Source: Dendrophyllia cribrosa (taxonomy: Eukaryota; Cnidaria; Anthozoa; Scleractinia; Dendrophylliidae). From it: DNA of 64,000 bases. The translations under genes and the position numbers were made by a program. The stretch spans positions 2,322,981-2,386,980 of the forward strand of contig JAJLRJ010000010.1 of NCBI GenBank assembly GCA_024195265.1. The letters run 5' to 3'. Of this stretch, positions 22,454 through 39,700 are shown piece by piece. Position 1 is the first letter of the stretch; each line of letters begins with the position of its first letter. The notes under the pieces were generated by a model that was not told where the DNA came from, did not search any database, and saw only the letters and a list, made by a program, of their open reading frames with translations.

Positions 22454-22888
22454 GCATTTATACCACGCGCAAAATTCGACGAAGGTTCAAAACTTATCGG
22501 TATAAATAACAGATTTTCAAAAACAAAACCCACTCAGCCTACTATCATGGCGTTTTTGTAAAGTCCTTTCTTTCAGTGATCAATTATATATGTTGTGCGC
22601 CGGTCACCTTTGACACAATTTAAATAAAGACGGTGATTTATTTTTTCACTTTTAGAAATCAAAACATATTTTACCTTCGAACAGTCCCTCTTTCCCAGCT
22701 TAGTCTGTCGAGCGGATTATTGGGAAATTTCCCTGGCACTGCTCGTAAAACTACGAGCAGTTGTTACGGTTGTGCGCCGGTCAACTGACGGTGCTTTCTG
22801 ATAAGAATCCGAATCAATTATATATGTTGTGTTCCCGGTGACACTCGTGAACATGTTTTTCTTGACTGTTTGATTGTGATGACATAGC

Positions 22889-23030
22889 AACAACAACAAC
22901 GTTTATTCGTACTGTAAAATTACAAAGATGTATACATAATATATAAATCAAAAATAGATACAGTAGCTGGTTACCCAAAATAACTAAAAACCTACACTAG
23001 TTGGGTAACCATCATTTATTGATTAAAAAT
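22889..23030 (-). repeat. LINE 3'-tail insertion in the gene B upstream region
   Basis: (CAA)n followed by 'cgtttattcgtactgtaaaa' and 'atgtatacataatatataaa' interrupts the duplicated block at 'gacatagcaac', where the gene A copy (9898-9912) continues without it. It resembles the tail at 19570-19690. Confidence 0.6.
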
Positions 23031-23114
23031 AATATACACGCGAGGTGAACTGAGGGTTAGATTTGCTCTGATAAAAAGTATTCCGAAATGTGATACCCCA
23101 GCAAACAATAAAGT

Positions 23115-23512
23115 GGGCCGATTACATGGCGAATTTCAGCCCGGCTTCCGAAATAAATCCTCATAAAATGATGTTAGCGATTACATGAACAAAGTTTCAG
23201 CCCGGGCTGAAAATTCCAGCCCGGTTTCAGAAACCGGGCTGGAATTTTCAGCCCGGCGAAACGGGCTGAAATTCGCGATGTAATCGCATCAGAATTTCAG
23301 CCCGGGCTGAAAAGTGACTTTGGGCACGCGCAGTCGAATCTTCGACGCCATTTTGATTATCGTTATCAATCTTCTCGCGTAATTTCAAACTTGGCGCCCG
23401 GGCTGAAATCTCAGCCCGGGCTGAAATTTGTCATGTAATCACAACGAAATTTCAGCCCGGTTGACCGGGCTGAAATCTCAGCCCGGGCTGAAATTCGCCA
23501 TGTAATCGGCCC
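23115..23512. mobile_element. MITE rich in TTTCAGCCCGGGCTGAAA palindromes
   Basis: Near-perfect terminal repeats of about 29 bp: GGGCCGATTACATGGCGAAT at the left and ATTCGCCATGTAATCGGCCC at the right. The interior carries five CCCGGG centres, most inside TTTCAGCCCGGGCTGAAA or a shorter variant. The gene A upstream copy lacks it at the matching place ('aataaagtg' near 9995-10005), confirming insertion. It is 398 bp long and non-coding. Confidence 0.9.
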
Positions 23513-23789
23513 CTAAGGTACTTTTCTCTTCAACGCATTTTAAAACATGTGCTACTAAAATAAAGTGGCAGGACATAAAGTGGCCAAAAGTATTTCTGCT
23601 CTGAAGAAACTTCTAGAATCAGTGAATGAATAATATATGGAATTTTAAAGTTACGTGAATGTTGCAAAATTATTGCACCTTTCTTGGGCACACAATTTCT
23701 AGGAAGAAGAACTTTCTAGAAGAATAATTTATAGTATCAGGAGCTTATTACCTGATAGTATAAAAAGATGAAATTGTAAGAAAATTAAA

Positions 23790-25330
23790 GTGGCTCCATA
23801 TAGTTATTGGTCAGTCTTCCGAATAAAATATACACGATCTTATTGCTGTCTTTCGAGAGTTTTGTTTCGCGATACTAGGCATAATATACACATACACGTA
23901 GCTTAGGCTTTCTCGTTTACGGTTGGCAGTCTTGTCTCGTTCCCATAAAATCCCTTTGTCGTCTCTCTGTTCCCTACTATACATGTACAGGCCGGGTTGA
24001 AGCTTTGAAGTCCTAAACTATAAATTGTGGTCGAAGTTTCTCGAGACACAAGGTGCCAGGGGAGAGTGAAAAAAATAACAAATGAAAACTCTCAGATGTG
24101 TGAAGAATCGCTCTCAAATTGAAATGGAACCGGAGAGAAAATTAGAAATTACTGCTTGAATGTACATAAAAACGTCTTCGATAAATGAAAACAATCTTTG
24201 TTGACAGCTCTGTTTAGTAATCACCGAAACTGCGAATCGCTCGCGGCGCCCGGTTTGCATGAAATGAGCGGCCGTCACGTTTACTTTGGATTGTTCAAAA
24301 TTTCTTTACTACTGGCTTTGATTGGCTGGCCAACCTAGACGTTGTCATAAAATTTTCCAGCTTGATTTATACAAACGTGACAATTCTTCATTGTTATCAT
24401 TTGGGTAATGAAGAATTTATGGATATCAAAGGTTCGCAACACATCACAGCTCAGAGTTTGAACTCTATTTCATTGTCTAGATCTTGACTTGTGATCGGCT
24501 AATTTCAATTTGTCTCAAAATTTGTCTGTGCACGTGTGGCCTCGGTTCGTGTGGTCGCACTGTAATGGAAATATCTCGTTCACGTTTCAAGCAATCCAAA
24601 AACCCTTCACTCATCCCATGAATCTATGTTATGGGATGTTTTGTAAATTTTTGGGTATTTCTGGGAGGAAACAGTTTTTCTCAAAGGATTTGTAAAACTT
24701 AGAGAAATGAGGAATATTTAGTAAAATCAGAATTTGCAGTTAATCTGATTTAATAGACGGACATCAAGTTAGTCCACTAGCAACCTGGGATGCTCTTGCG
24801 TGCGGGGTATCAACTGTCTGTTGCTGTTCCAAAAATCATTTTATTTCTTCTATCCCTTCTTAAAACCTCTTAAAATTTCCTTCAAATTCAGGTAGAAGCC
24901 CCCGTTAACGAGGAACTTACCTTCTCCCTGTTCCGTCTGTCACGCACATAATTGCATGACAGACCAAATATTCGCACAATATCCTTTTTTCTTCCTGTAG
25001 TTTTTCCATTTAAGAACCGCATCTAAGGAAATTTGCCATAACGGATCCCCGGAGCTTTCAGAGAGTCAACACTTTCGATCTGTTAGGCAAAAATTGGTAC
25101 AACCCCCGTACAAACCAGATGATAAATTGAAAGACAGGAAGTTGAAAGCGAAAGTGGGTAAGTCCCTTTCAAGTGGAATCTCGATTGTGATTGGTTAAAA
25201 CTTACCTGTGCTAAAAATACAACTGACTGTATTCACCAATTCATCCGCTTGGTGAGAGGTTCTTGCACTATTTTACAAGTTATAAATTTACAAACGGTTG
25301 CAGCGCTTAAAGTATCGATATTTTGGTCCT
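23790..25330. other. intergenic region between gene B and the BCL3-like gene
   Basis: No gene is recognised. The block 23835-23950 recurs inverted at 52815-52945 ('gtctttcgagagttttgttt', 'cgcgatactaggcataatat'), so it belongs to a dispersed repeat. The stretch 24900-25030 ('cttaccttctccctgttc', 'aatatccttttttcttcctg') also resembles 14005-14090. The last few hundred bases probably hold the BCL3-like promoter. Confidence 0.45.
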
Positions 25331-25335
25331 GATAA

Positions 25336-30487
<5,152 letters not shown>

Positions 30488-30538
30488 ATCTCCTCGTGGA
30501 ATACAAGGAAGCAAATAAAGTGAAGGCTTGAATCTTAA

Positions 30539-30998
30539 AGTGCACCTAAACCCCAATTTTTTTTCTTTTAATCAACTCAATGTACGTTGAAAAGTCAAAT
30601 AGTGAAATATTTCTTGTTTTTAACGTCGCGTTAGTGAGTTATAGAGATTTGAATTTACTAAATGCTAATTAGATGACGTCAAATGCAGACTCGTTTATTA
30701 TACACTACTTGTTTCCACCTCCAAGTAATATTTTTTTTACAAATCAATTGACTATAAACAGTTTTTATTAGTATTTCTTAAATTCATTATCCTTAAGCTG
30801 TGAACTGCGTATTGTAAATTGAAGTAGAAATAATGGGAAAGTCTGCATTTGACGTCATCTAATTAGCATTTTGTAAATTTAAATCTCTATAACTCACTAA
30901 CGAGACGTTAAAAACAAGTAATCATAATATTTCACTATTCGACTTTTCAATGTACATTGAGTTGATTAAAAGAAAAAAAAATAGGGTTTAGGTGCACT
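30539..30998. mobile_element. TTAA-flanked long inverted-repeat MITE, family 2, copy 1
   Basis: TTAA (30535-30538, 30999-31002) flanks ends AGTGCACCTAAACCC and GGGTTTAGGTGCACT. Arms of about 170 bp share 'gagttatagagatttgaatt' and 'aatgctaattagatgacgtc'. It starts only 51 bp after the BCL3-like stop codon. A sister copy with different tips is at 34190-34642. Confidence 0.9.
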
Positions 30999-31002
30999 TT
31001 AA

Positions 31003-31931
31003 ATGCTGTTGACAGTAGCATTTATCTCACATGCAGAGATTTTATTCTATTTCAACAATGCAGCTGAACGGTTTCAGCTAGTGCACGCTAATTTATAGCT
31101 TCAAAAGCTTCAGTTTAGATAATTTGGGTTGATTAGTTCCATTTTTACCACGACACCCATTAATATTGTTTCATAGACGCATTTCATACACAATTTCATA
31201 CAAAAGAAAAGGTTGTGTTAAATAATTATCAGGCGATTTTTTATTATAGTATATTATAGTTGTTCATAATTATGTCTTGTCCAAAAGTGACAGACATTGC
31301 GTTCATAATCATTGCTATGCAATGCGAAGTAAAATATAGTGAAACAAGCCCATGTTTTTGGGCTGCTATATAAACAATTAGTTTTGTCATCACATTTAGT
31401 CATGATTAGTTCTGATCTCTGCTAGAGTTGGTAGGGCAGGACTGGGGCCAGAAATTGGGGGAAAAGGGGGACAGGAAGCTAATAGGAAGGAAGTAAAAAA
31501 GAGGGTGTGAAAAGGGAAAAGGAAAAAAGGAAAAAAGAGCAAAAATTACATCATAGTTTGCAATACAAAAAGACTAAGAGTAAAGAGAGAGGAATTGTGA
31601 GTGAAGGTTAAGAGAAGTATAAAGTTCAAAGCCCCCTGTCTTCCCCATGAGTCAGTTAGATTTCAATCAATCTTGCCCCCAGGGACGTTTAAGTATGTCA
31701 AGCCTGTTCTTACAGACACCTCCATAATACAGACACCTCTCTATTACAGACAGTTCTCTTGGTCCTAAAGATACTACTGACAATTCATACACTTCCTACC
31801 TCTATAATATGGACACCTCTACAATGCAGACATTTTGATCTGTCTCTTTGGTGTCTGCATTAAGGAAGTTTGATCGTACTTGAAATGGCTATGGGAGAAG
31901 ACTTATTAAGCAAGTAGAAGTTCATGTGACC
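31003..31931. other. intergenic DNA, no gene seen
   Basis: A purine-rich tract (31430-31620, many GGAAA/AAAGG runs) and a stretch of short imperfect repeats around 'acagacacctctataata' (31710-31850). No coding sequence or RNA gene is recognised. Confidence 0.45.
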
Positions 31932-31935
31932 TTAA

Positions 31936-32316
31936 AGGGGCTATGTCACCTATTTTTAGTATCAATTTGAAAAGCCCAAAAACATATTTGTTTTAATGGA
32001 AACCAATAAATAATAGTCCAGTTTTGTTAAATACTCTACCAGTGCACAGACACTAGAATTCGTTATTTTTGGTTGCGGATGGCCAAGATGGAAATGGATG
32101 GCAACTTGAAAAAATTGGCCAATTTTTTCAAGTTCCTTCCAAGTGTCGTGGAAAAATCGCAGAAAAACTTATTATGGTTTGTTCTTCCTTGAAGGAATCA
32201 CTTGATATTTTCTTCTTGGTGCTCCAAGAGCAATTATATGTTTAAGAAAAGGTACTTTGTCAGCTACTGAGTGCATTTTGTCCAAAATACAGCAAAATCT
32301 GCGTGACAATACCCCT
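31936..32316. mobile_element. TTAA-flanked MITE, AGGGGCTATGTCAC ends
   Basis: TTAA flanks both sides (31932-31935 and 32317-32320). Ends AGGGGCTATGTCAC and GTGACAATACCCCT are imperfect inverted repeats. The interior includes 'ttgaaaaaattggccaattt'. A partial relative (right half, ending 'catcacatagctcctttaa') lies at 38690-38900. Confidence 0.8.
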
Positions 32317-32329
32317 TTAAATCTTCCAA

Positions 32330-33060
32330 ACGAATTAAAATCTCCAAGTTATTCGGAGATTTACAGTTATTTGGCAGGATCTTCTCTCAGAGCCAATTTG
32401 AATAATCACACCAGTATATAAGTAACAAGCTCTCTGGCTCGGGAAAATAATATTCATTTAATGAGCAAAAATATTTTTCTGAGCTGCAGAGAAATAACCT
32501 ATTATTTCCTATTTTTGTTTGTACAGATCAGGGCTTGTGAAAATAAATAATACAATGTAAAATAAAATAAAAACTGACTTCAAGAGCAGTGTCGTGTTTT
32601 ATCGTACTTTATTTACTCTGCATGTACAGTGTAAGTTATTAGTTTGTATAAATTTTGCTAGAAAACTGTATTCTAAACAATGTATATAGCACTGGCATAA
32701 CACTATTTCTAATACTGAAAGTGGTGAGTTCGTAAAACATGTTAAAGATAAAACAACATTGTTTGTAACCTTTCTTTATTTCTTCCTTTCTATGTATTTA
32801 ATATGTTCTACCAACAAACTCAAGTGCACCCTTTCAATCTACAAAAAACCTAGAGATACTATCTTTTTTTCATGGTTCAAGTTGATAACAATACATTAAT
32901 TTTATAATTGAATTTTTAAATGAAAAAAATTTCAAACTTATGTACCTGTTTTCAACAATGATGTAGGGATATAGTAACATTACATTATAAAACTTGCTAT
33001 TAATATCAAAATTCTCAATTTTTATAAATAAACATTACCAGATGATTATATTGTACATGT
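32330..33060. other. A+T-rich gap between BCL3-like and SELENOS 3' ends
   Basis: The two genes converge here. Nothing but short A+T-rich runs and scattered AATAAA/TTTATT signals was seen. Confidence 0.4.
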
Positions 33061-33066
33061 GTTATT

Positions 33067-33072
33067 TTTATT
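33067..33072 (-). terminator. candidate polyadenylation signal of SELENOS
   Basis: AATAAA on the - strand, about 50 bases downstream of the SECIS element, a usual spacing for a 3' UTR end. Confidence 0.5.
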
Positions 33073-33119
33073 TAATAAACTTTAATTTGAGGTATAAAGA
33101 ACTTTTCCTTTAGCAGGGC

Positions 33120-33168
33120 ATCAATTGACCTTTTCACAAGTATATTGTGTTTAAAAGGTAAATATCAT
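33120..33168 (-). ncRNA. SECIS element (form 2) in the SELENOS 3' UTR
   Basis: Read on the - strand: ATGAT at the 5' side and TTGAT at the 3' side form the non-Watson-Crick quartet (U-U, A-G, G-A, U-U). Then comes an 11-position helix (ATTTACCTTTT against AAAAGGTCAAT) with one T-C mismatch, an unpaired AAA, and an apical mini-stem CACAA/TTGTG with a five-base loop. The extra mini-stem defines form 2. It sits about 560 nt after the UGA codon and directs Sec insertion there. Confidence 0.88.
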
Positions 33169-33721
33169 GAACTCTGTTCTTAAGTACAGAGATGAAGGAA
33201 GTTCTATATTCACATTCACAGCACACAATATGTCACCAAAACACTAACAAGTTATCAGTTCCAAGGGATGAGAAATGTCACATTTAGATAAAGTTAGATG
33301 AAGTTGTAACCCTCTTTTATGTACATGCAGACATCTGCTCAACACAGACACCTTGTCATTGCAGAGAGTTTTTTGATACAGGCTGTGGACTGTATCAATT
33401 GATGGAATTCCAATGTAATGTGTGGTTCCAGTAAATATACCCCCTCCTCACCATGGAGGGAATTGGAAATCCAGGGATAGGGGGGAGGGGAAGGAGTTTA
33501 GTTTTCTCGGAAAAATTGAAATCTGGAGGGGTGACTTTCACTCTGTGGTGGTGGTATCGATATTTTCTGCAACCACACAATTTTTTATAAATTTTCATTT
33601 TGAAGTTTAAGGGTTCCTGACATAAATACTTACATAACTAAGGCTGTGTGAACTTGTCTACAATATAATTACGAGGTTGTATATTTGTGTCAATGCTGTT
33701 GCTCGGTGACTGTGTGTAAAT

Positions 33722-36700
33722 TTAACCTCATCCACCACCACCAGCACCTAAAATAACACAAAACAGATGTAAGCAGAACCACAATTAAATTTATTTAATA
33801 TTATTGTCATTTTATTGTATATATATACCTGTGGAGGTGTTAAGCAGTGGTTAACACATTGGACTATCAACCTGAACTTAGTTGGTTCAAGGCCTGGTCT
33901 CTGCTATTGTGTTGTTTGCATAGACAAGAATCATTGCTCCACAATGTCTCTCTCAACCCAGTTATAGGGGAATCTTTGTTTTTACCATTTCTGCCTCATT
34001 AGCATACGCCTAGCTAGCTACAAGAAAATCAATGCTGAACATTGAAAAGGCAAAGCACAATTAGCATTCTCTGGAAATTTGAGCCCAATACTACACTAGA
34101 TACACAATGCTGTTTTAAAAACTCAAAATTTTACAAAGGATGTATGGCTCATTAGCACTTTTGCCACCCAACAATTTTGCAGTTTTTAAAGTGCCTATAA
34201 CCCCTAGAAAGTTATTTTTACAATGAACTCTATGTACATTGAATAGTTGAATGGTAAAATATTTCTGGTTTTGAATGTCGCGTTTGTGAGTTATAGAGAT
34301 TTGAATTTACAAAATGCTAATTAGATGACGTCAACCCGGGAATCATTTATTATACAACTATTTGTTTTCACCACCAAGTAATATTTTTTACGAATCAATC
34401 GACTATCCACAGTTTATTTTTAGCATTTATCAAATTAATTATCTTCAAGCTGTAAACTGCGCATTGTAAATTGGTGTAGAAAAATAGCAAATTCCCGGGT
34501 TGACGTCATCTAATTAGCATTTTGTAAATTCAAATCTCTATAACTCACAAACGCGACGTTCAAAACCAGAAATATTTTACCATTCAACTATTCAATCTAC
34601 ATAGAGTTGATTCTAAATACCTTTCTAGGGGTTATAGGCACTTTAACAGCAGATATTTCCTTAAATATTGAATGAAAAAAGCTTAAAATTGCATAGATTA
34701 CTCAGTTTAACAAGCTCTTTCAATTTTTGAAGTCAGTTCGTATTTAGCATGGTGCTTTCTCTACATAAATTCGTATGCTAATGAAGCAAAATGTAAACAA
34801 TGACGTCAGCAAAGATTCACCTATAGAAATGGGTACCGACGACATAATGCTAGAGGTTACAATAACCCTGCAATGAACTAGCATCCAGAGGGGTATTAAT
34901 ACTGCTAGTGGCTTTATGCCACAGTAAGCACAACGTCGTTTCCAGGGTCCTCCGCTCCCCTCCCCCCTTCAGGGCTCCAGGAGGCAGAAGATGAGAGACC
35001 CTGGGAACAAGGTTGCAGTAAGCAGGCTAAACTTCAGCCATGTGGCCTGGGTTTCCTGTGGCTCTTGAACAACATTTCATTGACCTTGGATATACAGTAC
35101 AGTAGATGCCTACTGTCCTGCACCTCAGCTATTCTGGAACTCCCTGCTGTCTCAAACTGAAATCCAATTACTTTGGATTGACCTAATATTTTCAGGCAAA
35201 TTTTATGAGCTATCACTAACTCAGTCATCTGGGAAAGAGTGAGGAGGGGGTGTAGATTTGGTTGCTTACAAGCTACAGGTGGCCGACACTGCCAGAACAA
35301 AATGCCATTTCTGCATCATGGAGGCTGCAACTATGAATATAAGCTACTGCTCCCTGGATGTGATACTAGTCCATCACAGGGTTACCCCTGGCATGTCAAA
35401 AATTTTACCTGTGAAAAGGTAGCCAGCCATTTTGGGAAATTTTTGTAAATTCAAAACCTAACGTAAATAGTGAGGCAGTTTCTTGGTGCTGCCGATGGTG
35501 TGATCACCAAATGACATAAAACAAAAGATTCAAGACACTAAACAATACCCACACCACAACACAAAAGCTAGCCAACAATGGCTTCCACAACACCAAGGAA
35601 CACCATTAGAGAGGGCACTAGGGTGTCTAAAACAAATTTCAGTTTTCCTTGAGAGTTATAGACAGCAGAGGTTTCTGTAATATTATAGCACTGTGAAGAT
35701 GTGAGTAATTACCTCTTCTTGGTGGTCTGTAACTAAATCCACTTCCACCTCCAGATAATGGGCTGTAATCTGCAGACAATAACATTGTGTATTAGCTCTA
35801 CAAGTGACTATCAATTTAACAACACGAGTACTGAAAAACACTGTCAACACATAATATAACATTAAACAAAATACATGTAAGTCTTCACAAGCCTAATGGC
35901 TCACAACTGCCGGAGCTTAACCCAGTTTCTGTAGCATGAAGCGACTGAGAGTATTACTACTCCCCCCTGGATGGGATGCTAGTTCATCGCAAGGTTACCC
36001 CCCAGCATTACATGTATGTCGCTGGTACCCATTTATACACCTGGGTGGAGAGAGACAACGTGAAGCAAAGTTTCTTGTCTAAGGAAAAAACATGATGGCA
36101 GAGACCAGGCTCAAAGAAAGGACCTTCAGGTTGAAAGTTCGATGCACCACCTACTAGACCACCGCGCCTCCACTCAAAATGCACTGTACTCTATTTACTG
36201 TTAGTGGTTCATGAAGGAGCAATCACTCAGGTACCAGAGGTGTTTCTTGCACACTTTTGTGGAGTGGTTAGCTAATTAATGTGAGGAAGAGCCCAGGAAA
36301 ATTAATATTCAATAAGAGAGCATGTGTATCTACATTTATATGAGAAAAGCCCAAGGAAACTAGGATATCTTTGCCCAGGAAATATGAATAGTTCACCTGA
36401 TTTTTTGAGAGGCTTGTCAGGTTTTTTTGGTTTTGAAGAATTCTGGGCTTGAGTTGATTCATCCTACAAACAAATAAAAAAACTATTAATTTAAAACATT
36501 TGGTTCAGGGAATGTTGTCAGTATTAGTTTTGTGACATAACAAGCTAAGGTGGTTATTACTAAAATATTTTCAGCTACTTAAAAGGGGAGATTCAGGAAA
36601 TTCAGAAAAAGGGGCCAGGGGGGTTAGCAATTGTGGCGGGAGTGGAACCTTGCTCCTGAACCACAACAACCGCAATAATAAATAAAAAATCCCAAACAAG

Positions 36701-39700
36701 AAGGGGGGGGGGGGGGGGGGGGGGGGGGGGAGGGGGGCTCACCTCCTTAATCCTAGTATGACTTACAGGAGATTTGAATCTTTTTGAGCGATATCCTTTT
36801 CCTTGTTGGTGTCTTTCCCAGTCCTCTATCCTCTCTCTTCTTTTCTCTTCTTCTGCCTGAAATAATTTATTGTAAATAACATGTAACATTAATACTAGAA
36901 GGAGTGCTGCTTGCAGATAAGAAATAAGTAATCATCAACATACATGTATGGGTAGATGTCTTTTTCAATGTCACAATTAACAGTCTTAAATTGAAGAATG
37001 TGTTACAGTACAATTTTGGCCCCTGCATCAAAATATCCATATGATGCAATACTGAATATTTCCTTTGTACATTGCCATTACTACAGGTTCGTGTCATTCA
37101 AAATACATTTATAGTTCTGATGATAGTTTTGATAAAAATTGTCGGATTGTACTGTATAATGTATAACTACAAAAAAATGTTTTCTTCTATGGAAAAAGCG
37201 CTATATAAATTTGTTATTATTATTATCTTTATTATTATTATTATTATTATAACTAACCATCATTCTGTCCTCAACAAATTTAGCAGCCTTTGCATCTTGC
37301 TGTTCCTGCCATCTTCGTCTTGCTTCCTCCATTCTTTCTTGCTGACTTGCAGCTTTAATTGGATCTAAGTGATACGAAAAAAATAATTTAATTGTTTTTA
37401 ACAAAATAGCCATTAATTAAAACTGAATATTATTATTACTAGCAGTAATCACAGATTATGGAGACACGTTCGAAGGAATTTCTGGCAGAAATGAGCCCCT
37501 GAAAAAAAAAAACAATAGGGGCGGCCATTTGGAAGACCGGCCACCAAAAAATCTCAAATTTTACTGCACATAAACCACAGGACAACCAACACGAAATTAG
37601 GATTGCATTCTTCGAACGCGATTATTATTTATTTTTTTTATTCATATCATCAGAACAAACACATACACTAGGTAGTAATTACACAATAGGTAGTAATTGC
37701 ACTATAGCCAGTAACTCCATGTCTAATACTTGTTCACCTACATAACCCTTTAACAAAATTCTCTTGCGTTTCAAAATTTGGCCCAGATGTGTAGTTTTAA
37801 ACTCTCTACAATTCCATAAATATTTTGGAATCCAAATATCTTTTTTAATGCTTCTGAATTTCGATATGACATGATATGACGTAAGTGCAAGCCAAGAATT
37901 TAAAAAATTAGTGTCAGCCCTGCAACTTATCTTCCCCTCTGTTTTTCCTCTCACCTTTTATTATTTAAGTCTTTCTTGCCTTTGGTTCAGTGAAGGCCCT
38001 AATTCATTATCTTAGCAAATCCTGACCCCTACAATACTTTGCACTAGTAGGTGCCTTTTTACATTGAATTTACTATATCGCTCATATAATTAAAAGTTAA
38101 TGCACTCGATCTGTGGTCTGACCTCTTGTAAGCGACCACCTTCCGCAAGTGACCTCCTTGACTTTGCATTTTGGTTAGTCGCTTATGGCAGTTTCAACTG
38201 TAATTATTTATTTTAAACAATATTTTTTCAAGTAAATAGGTTGGGTTACTTACCAAAGTTGGCAATTTCTTGTTGCCGCTCCCATTTGTCCTGTAATTCT
38301 TTCCAGTAGGGCTTCAGTTTGTGCCACAGGAAGACCAAAATAATTATACCGAGAACAATAAACCAGCCATAACGTTCCAAGAATGCCACACCTGTTTTCG
38401 TCATTAAAAAAGGAGTAGTCAATCCAGCCTTAACTTCCAAGAGTGCCAAACATCAAAATTCAAGAAAAATCCCAAATTTCATTTTGTAAAATATTGAAAA
38501 ACAAATGGTACCATGCAAAAGTACTGCTGAAGAGGTTTCATTTGAATGATCACACCATAGGATTTTGTCAACAGACTAAAAAGTTAGAACTAACACTACA
38601 TGTCTCCATAATTGACTCTGGGAGTGAAAGAGTTAAGCTATAGTCACCTCACAATACAACAATACAGGACCATGAGGCAGGGGGGGAGGGGGGCCAATTT
38701 TTTCAAGTTTATCAATTTTCTCTTGGAAAACTCGCTAATTTAAACTCTGATTATGGTTTATTTTCTCTTCTAAAATACACTTGATATCTTCCTCTTTATA
38801 GTGTTCTATAAGCATTTAGTGTATGACAAAGGTACTTAGTTTTAATTTGGGGCAGTTTTGACCCAAAAACCTGAAAATCACCATCACATAGCTCCTTTAA
38901 GGGTAAAGTAATGATCCGCATAAGAAGGAAAGTGCTGAAAGCAATCATTGCACAGTGGAATGTCAACTTTTTTCATTGTTACAAATAGTGATCTCATTGG
39001 TCTAGACTCAAAACCCGCTAAAAAGTTAAGGTTCAAGGTGTATTTTGTCTATTTTTTTTCCACGGTTTCAAGTAATTTGAGATCCAATCGCACAACATGC
39101 AATTTTTTAAAGATATTGTGTTTGGGAAACTTCATCAAAAAAGCGAAATTATTAGCTATTGTCTTTTGCTATTCTGATTGGTTAAGCACAAACATATCAT
39201 AAAATGTATTTGACACAAATGGATTTCCTTTTTTTTTATACTGAAATATAATAATTATTATTATGAACCATCAGCCCCTCCTCTATTCTAGAAACCAAAG
39301 ATATTCTATGAGGGAAAGGGCCGATGCCATAGAACAATGAAGTTTACCGTAGTTCTTATGTGAAGCACTACTTAAAATTTGTGGTTTGGTGCCAGGGTAC
39401 CTTTTAATACCTTTTTGGGTATTACTACGATTATCAGTTGATCAAGGCACGAGCGATGTTTGGTGACAAAGTTTTGCTGTCAAAACTACGTTGTTGTCAA
39501 GGGCAACTTGCTACGTTTTCAATGGTAACTTGTCTGTCATTGGACGTCATCAGTAACAAAACGCGTCACCGTCGGAAACATATTAGCGACCTTCAGATTG
39601 GACTACGAGTACGAGATTGAGTACGAGTACGAGTTTTCAAACCAAATTTGTGTGCCTCATATACTTAATTATCACACCAATCTCATCCCAAACGTTTATT

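Larger units (their letters stand above)
22460..23790 (-). promoter_or_regulatory. gene B upstream region, duplicated from or with gene A
   Basis: It shares ordered blocks with 9775-10330 but is interrupted by two insertions absent from that copy: a LINE-like tail at about 22889-23030 and a MITE at 23115-23512. It includes the palindromic GGGAAATTTCCC at 22722-22733, which fits a kappa-B site. TATAAATAA lies near 22500. Confidence 0.6.

Noticed and set aside
33330..33372. Alternative SECIS candidate nearer the SELENOS UGA
   Set aside because: An ATGAC and a short helix are present, but there is no unpaired AA and no matching GA on the 3' side; the hairpin at 33120-33168 is far better.
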